From positions 1 through 26,014 of the forward strand of contig JAFRBA010000075.1 of NCBI GenBank assembly GCA_017405115.1: a stretch of DNA of 26,014 nt. Reading direction: 5' to 3'. Below the pieces are notes generated by a model. It was not told the origin of the DNA and did no database searches. It worked only from the letters and a program-made list of their open reading frames with translations. Of this stretch, positions 22,619-26,014 are shown one piece after another. The position numbers and the translations under genes were made by a program. How positions within the stretch are numbered: position 1 is the stretch's first letter; each line of letters opens with the position of its first letter. The stretch comes from Kiritimatiellia bacterium (GTDB lineage: Bacteria; Verrucomicrobiota; Kiritimatiellia; RFP12; UBA1067).

Positions 22619-23916
22619 GGGGGTTCATCGAACCGTTCCGCCGGGTTCTCAATCCGCTTCTCGTCGGCATCGTCGGGACGCGGAAGGACGAGAACTGCTC
22701 GTATTCGTCGCTGACGCTGTACTGGACGGTGATTCTCGGGTTCTTCCAGCACCTGAGGAGCCGCAACCAGATGGACGTGGCGCGCAACACGCGCGCGCAC
22801 TCGCAGTCGGTGTTCGAGCTTTCCGGCCAGCCATACGACCCTGACGACCCGGAGCTGCACACGGCCTGCTCCCAGACGTGCCGGAATCTCCTTGCGGACG
22901 TGCCCGCGGCGGCTCTGGAGTCCGTGCTCGTGCAGCTCGTGCGCTACCTGATCAGGTCGAAGTGGTTCAGGGACGCGATGCTGTGGGGCTGTCTCTGCGT
23001 CGCAGTGGACGGGACGATGTGCGAGCGCAAGCGCGGGAGCGCGCTTTCCGACAAGGAGAAGCGGCGGTATGCGCTGGAGGCGCGGATCGTCACGCCGTGG
23101 GGCTGGGACATCCCGCTCCTCACGGAGGCCGTAGACGCCTACGACTCCGATCGGGAGAAGCAGGACTGCGAGTACCGGGCGTTCCTGCGGCTGGCGGAGC
23201 GGCTGAAGAGGCTGTTCCCGAGGCAGGCGTTCTGCATCGTCGGGGACGCGCTCTACTGCAGCAGGCCGATAATGGAGACATGCCGGAAGAACAAGTGGGA
23301 GTTCATCCTCGCGTTCAAGGAGGGGTCGATGCCGAGGGTGCACGAGGCCGTGCAGTCGGCGAAGCGGCGTGTCGGGAAGTTCGACTGGGTCAGGGCGAAG
23401 GGTCCGGACGAGGCGGAGCGCACGGTCGGCGTAGTCTCGTGGGTGGACGCGAGGGAGTGCGCCTACGAGCTCGGCGACGGCGAGGACTTCCGCGTCGCGA
23501 CGTACTTCACATGGGAGCGTGCCGAGGGTGCCGGCGCGTACTCCGGGGCGTTCGCGACGAGCTTCGAGGTGACGGACGCGAAGCGCGCCCTGGAGGTCGT
23601 GGCGTGGGGGCGGCGGCGGTGGAACATCGAGGGCGGCTTCCGCGTCGAGAAGCACGGCGGGTTCGGGCTCGAGCACACCTTCTGCAACGACGACACGGCG
23701 GGGAGGAACTACCATGTGCTGATGCAGATCGCCTACGCCCTGTGGCAGGTCTTCGACACGGGCGTGCTGTCGCGCCTTTCGGAAGGATGCCGCAAGCCCA
23801 CGCAGGAGATGTGGGCGAAGCTCCTCTTCCTGGCGCTGCTCGTCATAGGCCTGGCATCAGTGCCTCGCGTCGCGGTTGGCAAGTTCCGCATGCGGCGCTT
23901 CCACCTCGTGACCTGA
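22495..23916 (+). CDS. DDE transposase, catalytic part
   Basis: The frame is open from upstream of the shift point to TGA at 23916; a free-standing start could be ATG 22729. It carries the DDE triad in context: V-A-V-D-G-T-M (Asp codon 23008), I-V-G-D-A-L-Y (Asp 23245) and R-W-N-I-E-G-G-F (Glu 23629), followed by G-F-G-L-E-H-T-F-C-N and a helical end. This is an IS4/ISNCY-like RNase H-fold transposase. Without the upstream part it would lack its N-terminal domain, so activity depends on frameshifting. The opposite strand is open for long stretches only because of high GC. Confidence 0.75.
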   Translation, partial: LEVNSRVLCAEKGDDWGQHKFRFFGRRPAAQPDCGEALRALRGFIEPFRRVLNPLLVGIVGTRKDENCSYSSLTLYWTVILGFFQHLRSRNQMDVARNTRAHSQSVFELSGQPYDPDDPELHTACSQTCRNLLADVPAAALESVLVQLVRYLIRSKWFRDAMLWGCLCVAVDGTMCERKRGSALSDKEKRRYALEARIVTPWGWDIPLLTEAVDAYDSDREKQDCEYRAFLRLAERLKRLFPRQAFCIVGDALYCSRPIMETCRKNKWEFILAFKEGSMPRVHEAVQSAKRRVGKFDWVRAKGPDEAERTVGVVSWVDARECAYELGDGEDFRVATYFTWERAEGAGAYSGAFATSFEVTDAKRALEVVAWGRRRWNIEGGFRVEKHGGFGLEHTFCNDDTAGRNYHVLMQIAYALWQVFDTGVLSRLSEGCRKPTQEMWAKLLFLALLVIGLASVPRVAVGKFRMRRFHLVT

Positions 23917-24038
23917 ATTGCGACGGGGAGCGGCGTCCCGAATCCCATGCCGAGACTTCCGGACCCCCTGCCTCATGGGGGAAAGGGGGAGGATTGCACT
24001 TGGCCTGTCGTGGCGTCGAACATTCGGAAGCAAACCAC

Positions 24039-24094
24039 ATTCCAGATGAGGGGCGGCTGGCGGCGAAGCCGACAGGCGACCTCTCATTTGGAAT
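24039..24094. repeat. Nested inverted repeat upstream of the 24154 promoter
   Basis: ATTCCAGATGAG (24039-24050) faces CTCATTTGGAAT (24083-24094), a 12-bp helix with one G-U pair in RNA. Inside it CGGCT (24054-24058) pairs with AGCCG (24067-24071). It ends 22 bp before the -35, so it could be an operator or the 3' structure of the transposase unit. Confidence 0.5.
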
Positions 24095-24116
24095 CTCTGC
24101 GATAGTTGCCTTCGCG

Positions 24117-24145
24117 TTGAAATGCAAAATCACCTTTGTTATAAT
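24117..24145 (+). promoter_or_regulatory. Near-consensus leaderless promoter
   Basis: TTGAAA (24117-24122), a 17-bp spacer, TGT-TATAAT (hexamer 24140-24145), then eight bases to the ATG at 24154. Confidence 0.8.
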
Positions 24146-24153
24146 ACAGCGAG

Positions 24154-25950
24154 ATGAACAGAGTGCATTTCACAGTGACGGCTGCGGCGATTCTGCTTGC
24201 CGTCGCCGCGTCGGGCGCAAGCAGGGCGAAGTACCAGGTTCAGCCACGGGCGGGGCTTTGGTGCGTGTGCGGAGGAACTGACGATTTCCGCGCGTTTCTC
24301 CGCAGGATAGCCGGAGAATCGCCAGTGCAGGTGTTCGACACCCCCGAGGCGATGCCGTATGATTCTGCGACAAATGCTATATTTTTTCTGCTTCCCGACT
24401 ACAACGCCGGCAGGCATGTCGTCCAAGAGCTGTCTGCCGACGTCGCCAGGAGGATAAAGGCCTCGCAGTCGCGGGGCAACAGGTTCTGGGTGGAGTGCTA
24501 CCTGTCGTCGACGAATCTCAGCCGGGACGTGAATGTATGCGGCACGGAGACGTACGGGGCAAAGCCCGTGTACTTCAACCAGGAGTATGTGGAATGGAAC
24601 GGGGACGTGCTGCAGGCCCGCCGAAGCTACTATCTGCCCGCCGGCATACGCGGCAGCGACAAGAACTTCATCATAAAGGGCGAGGCGCATGTTTCCGACT
24701 GCATCGGGGTGCATGGCGTCCACAGGCCCGGGGAACATCGCCTTCCGGCGACAGTCGTGTCGAGGAAAGGGGCGGTCGTCGGGTCTCTCGTCAACATCAC
24801 CCAGTTCGATCCCATGTTCATGAGGCCCTACGGGTTGTGGCGGACGTTCTACGCGTCGCAGTTCGGCCGGATATCCGGCGTGGACACCAACATCGTGGCC
24901 AGTGCGTTCTCCGCCACATGGCCGGACTTCCTCTCTCCGTCAGGCGGGGACGATCCCAAGGTCGCGCTCGAAAAGGCGCTGGACTGGCATTTCAGGAGCG
25001 GGATACTGAATTCGCAAGACGGGTCGAAGGGGATGAGCGAGGCCATACTTTCCGATGACTTCGGCTACCGCAGGGGGCTTAGGACCGACTCTCATCTCCT
25101 GACGGGTGCGCTTTTCGCCACGGCAGGCGTGAAGATGAACCGGCCTGAATGGGTGAAGCTCGGCAGAAATCTCGTGGACTTCATGCTTGCTGAGGGCGTA
25201 CAGTCGCCGGAAGGGTTCTATTCGTGGTTTTCGCCGAGAGAGGGCAGAGCAGGCGATGAGGTGTATTCGTCCGACATGGGGCGCGACGCGCTCGCTATGA
25301 TAAACATGTACAAGGCGACCGGCGATGTGAAATACCTCGAATCGGCCAGAAGGGCGGCGGATGCGTTTCTCATGTGGATGGACGGGCGAGGCCTCAACAG
25401 CGGCCATTTCTCGAACCTCTCCAAGGGAGGTTGGAAGGGCGAAGGCACGAACGACAACCCGGTGTTCTACGGCGAGATGGTAAGCTTTCTGCTCCAGATG
25501 GGCGACGAGAAGTACAAGGATGCCGCGACAAGGACGATCGACAGGATATCGGAGCGATTCCCTGCGGTGGCGCCGTTCCATTTCTCCGACAATTTCACGT
25601 ATTCGCGCTATCTCGTGATGCTGGCGTGCGCGCAGTACGCCACGTCTCGCGACTATTCCGGGAAGATAAACGAGATGCTCGACTTCTTTGACAAGTACAC
25701 CCATCGTATGGGCGGAATCATAGAACTCCCCATACGACTCGACGACGACGACGAAGCCGGCGTCGGCATAGGCGACGGGACGGATCACATCGCCGACATC
25801 CTTTACTGCAACAACTTTGTGTTCAACGCCACGTCCGTCCTTGTCAAGCTGCCGCCGGAAAGGCAGAAGGGCGTGGTGCGCCAAGCAAAGCTCGGCAGAG
25901 CTAACAGAATGAAAGGAGTCTGTACGGCAAAGAAAACGAAGTGCCGTTAG
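24154..25950 (+). CDS. Secreted protein with a six-hairpin-like helical domain
   Basis: A 598-aa protein with a signal peptide (T-V-T-A-A-A-I-L-L-A-V-A-A-S-G-A-S, about 1-24). Residues 30-270 are an alpha/beta region I cannot assign. Residues 275-560 show repeated helix pairs (A-L-E-K-A-L-D-W-H-F, L-L-T-G-A-L-F-A-T, D-M-G-R-D-A-L-A-M-I-N-M-Y, Y-L-E-S-A-R-R-A-A-D-A-F-L, Y-G-E-M-V-S-F-L-L-Q-M-G), the style of (alpha/alpha)6 glycosidases such as GH88 or GH127 relatives. A catalytic acid cannot be named. A polyacidic L-D-D-D-D-E-A segment precedes a basic tail. It has no visible operator site, so it is probably outside the regulon of the 9505-19586 locus. Confidence 0.65.
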   Translation: MNRVHFTVTAAAILLAVAASGASRAKYQVQPRAGLWCVCGGTDDFRAFLRRIAGESPVQVFDTPEAMPYDSATNAIFFLLPDYNAGRHVVQELSADVARRIKASQSRGNRFWVECYLSSTNLSRDVNVCGTETYGAKPVYFNQEYVEWNGDVLQARRSYYLPAGIRGSDKNFIIKGEAHVSDCIGVHGVHRPGEHRLPATVVSRKGAVVGSLVNITQFDPMFMRPYGLWRTFYASQFGRISGVDTNIVASAFSATWPDFLSPSGGDDPKVALEKALDWHFRSGILNSQDGSKGMSEAILSDDFGYRRGLRTDSHLLTGALFATAGVKMNRPEWVKLGRNLVDFMLAEGVQSPEGFYSWFSPREGRAGDEVYSSDMGRDALAMINMYKATGDVKYLESARRAADAFLMWMDGRGLNSGHFSNLSKGGWKGEGTNDNPVFYGEMVSFLLQMGDEKYKDAATRTIDRISERFPAVAPFHFSDNFTYSRYLVMLACAQYATSRDYSGKINEMLDFFDKYTHRMGGIIELPIRLDDDDEAGVGIGDGTDHIADILYCNNFVFNATSVLVKLPPERQKGVVRQAKLGRANRMKGVCTAKKTKCR

Positions 25951-25954
25951 GAAG

Positions 25955-25993
25955 ATTGGCTGCGCGGAGGGCGACCGACGCGCAGAAGCCCAA
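25955..25993 (+). terminator. Possible terminator hairpin after the secreted protein gene
   Basis: GATTGG-CTGCGCG pairs with CGCGCAG...CCAATC around a GAGGGCGACCGA loop, with a small bulge. No T-run follows, so it may be only a 3' stabilising stem. The window ends 20 bp later without a recognisable next gene. Confidence 0.35.
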
Positions 25994-26014
25994 TCCTACA
26001 AAGGAATGAGCCAA

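Larger units (their letters stand above)
22202..23916 (+). mobile_element. Insertion-sequence-like transposase unit
   Basis: A promoter and a two-frame DDE transposase make up the unit. I could not define terminal inverted repeats or target duplications, so the element limits are the transcription unit only. The GC-rich coding differs clearly from the AT-richer ubiquitin-like island. Confidence 0.6.

Noticed and set aside
22405..23715. Long minus-strand open frame (over 430 codons) opposite the transposase
   Set aside because: Arg/Pro/Leu-rich translation typical of the antisense of a GC-rich gene; the plus strand carries the DDE motifs.
22127..23945. Possible terminal inverted repeats (GGGTTCGGGGCG near 22134 against the reverse of GCGTCCCGAATCCC near 23932)
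   Set aside because: The match needs a gap and mismatches and I found no target duplication, so the element ends were left undefined.

Overview
The window looks like a chromosomal piece of an anaerobic, probably gut-associated bacterium of the PVC group, most likely Kiritimatiellota/Lentisphaerota-like. This is an inference from style: several secreted glycosidases carried by one regulon, a LamG/autotransporter-repeat secreted protein, PVC-like small repeats, and leaderless promoters. All three stop codons are used normally (code 11). I see no tRNA, rRNA or CRISPR array.

Layout. (1) 1-4186: a compact, overlapping operon for a prokaryotic ubiquitin-like system. It encodes a protein with two tandem ubiquitin-like domains, an E1/ThiF-type adenylyltransferase with an extra N-terminal domain, a small Cys-rich DUF6527-type protein, and an XRE-HTH/ImmA-IrrE zinc peptidase. 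One or two very small genes follow, then a clear intrinsic terminator. A promoter with a 17-bp palindrome in the 5' leader precedes it. (2) 4215-6758: a KTSC-domain gene, then an AAA/DUF4143 ATPase preceded by a 23-bp tandem array and a leaderless promoter. Three copies of a roughly 53-bp dispersed repeat flank this gene. (3) 6759-9410: a GntR-LacI hybrid (AraR-like) regulator on the minus strand, divergent from an AAA/DUF234 ATPase gene that is intact except for two in-frame TAG codons. (4) 9505-19586: a glycan-degradation locus, GH39-like, pectate-lyase-fold, LamG giant and GH78 rhamnosidase in one operon, then a GH92-type enzyme from its own promoter. An 18-bp near-palindrome sits at essentially the same distance from the -10 boxes of the regulator, the GH39 operon and the GH92 gene. 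This strongly suggests a local regulon. (5) 19587-22237: gene-poor, decayed DNA with a seven-unit 23-bp degenerate array, two gene remnants each followed by a strong terminator, a three-gene hypothetical operon, an attenuator-like set of competing hairpins, and two REP-like hairpins. (6) 22202-23916: a DDE transposase with a frameshift, on a strong leaderless promoter. (7) 24154-25950: a secreted, probably six-hairpin-type protein, also on a leaderless promoter.

How the parts fit: the regulator probably senses a sugar, perhaps derived from a rhamnose-containing plant or mucosal glycan, and controls export of the glycosidases. The ubiquitin-like island and the two ATPase genes are accessory cargo. 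The most interesting items are the ubiquitin-like operon with a metallopeptidase in the place where a JAB peptidase might be expected, and the phased operator sites.
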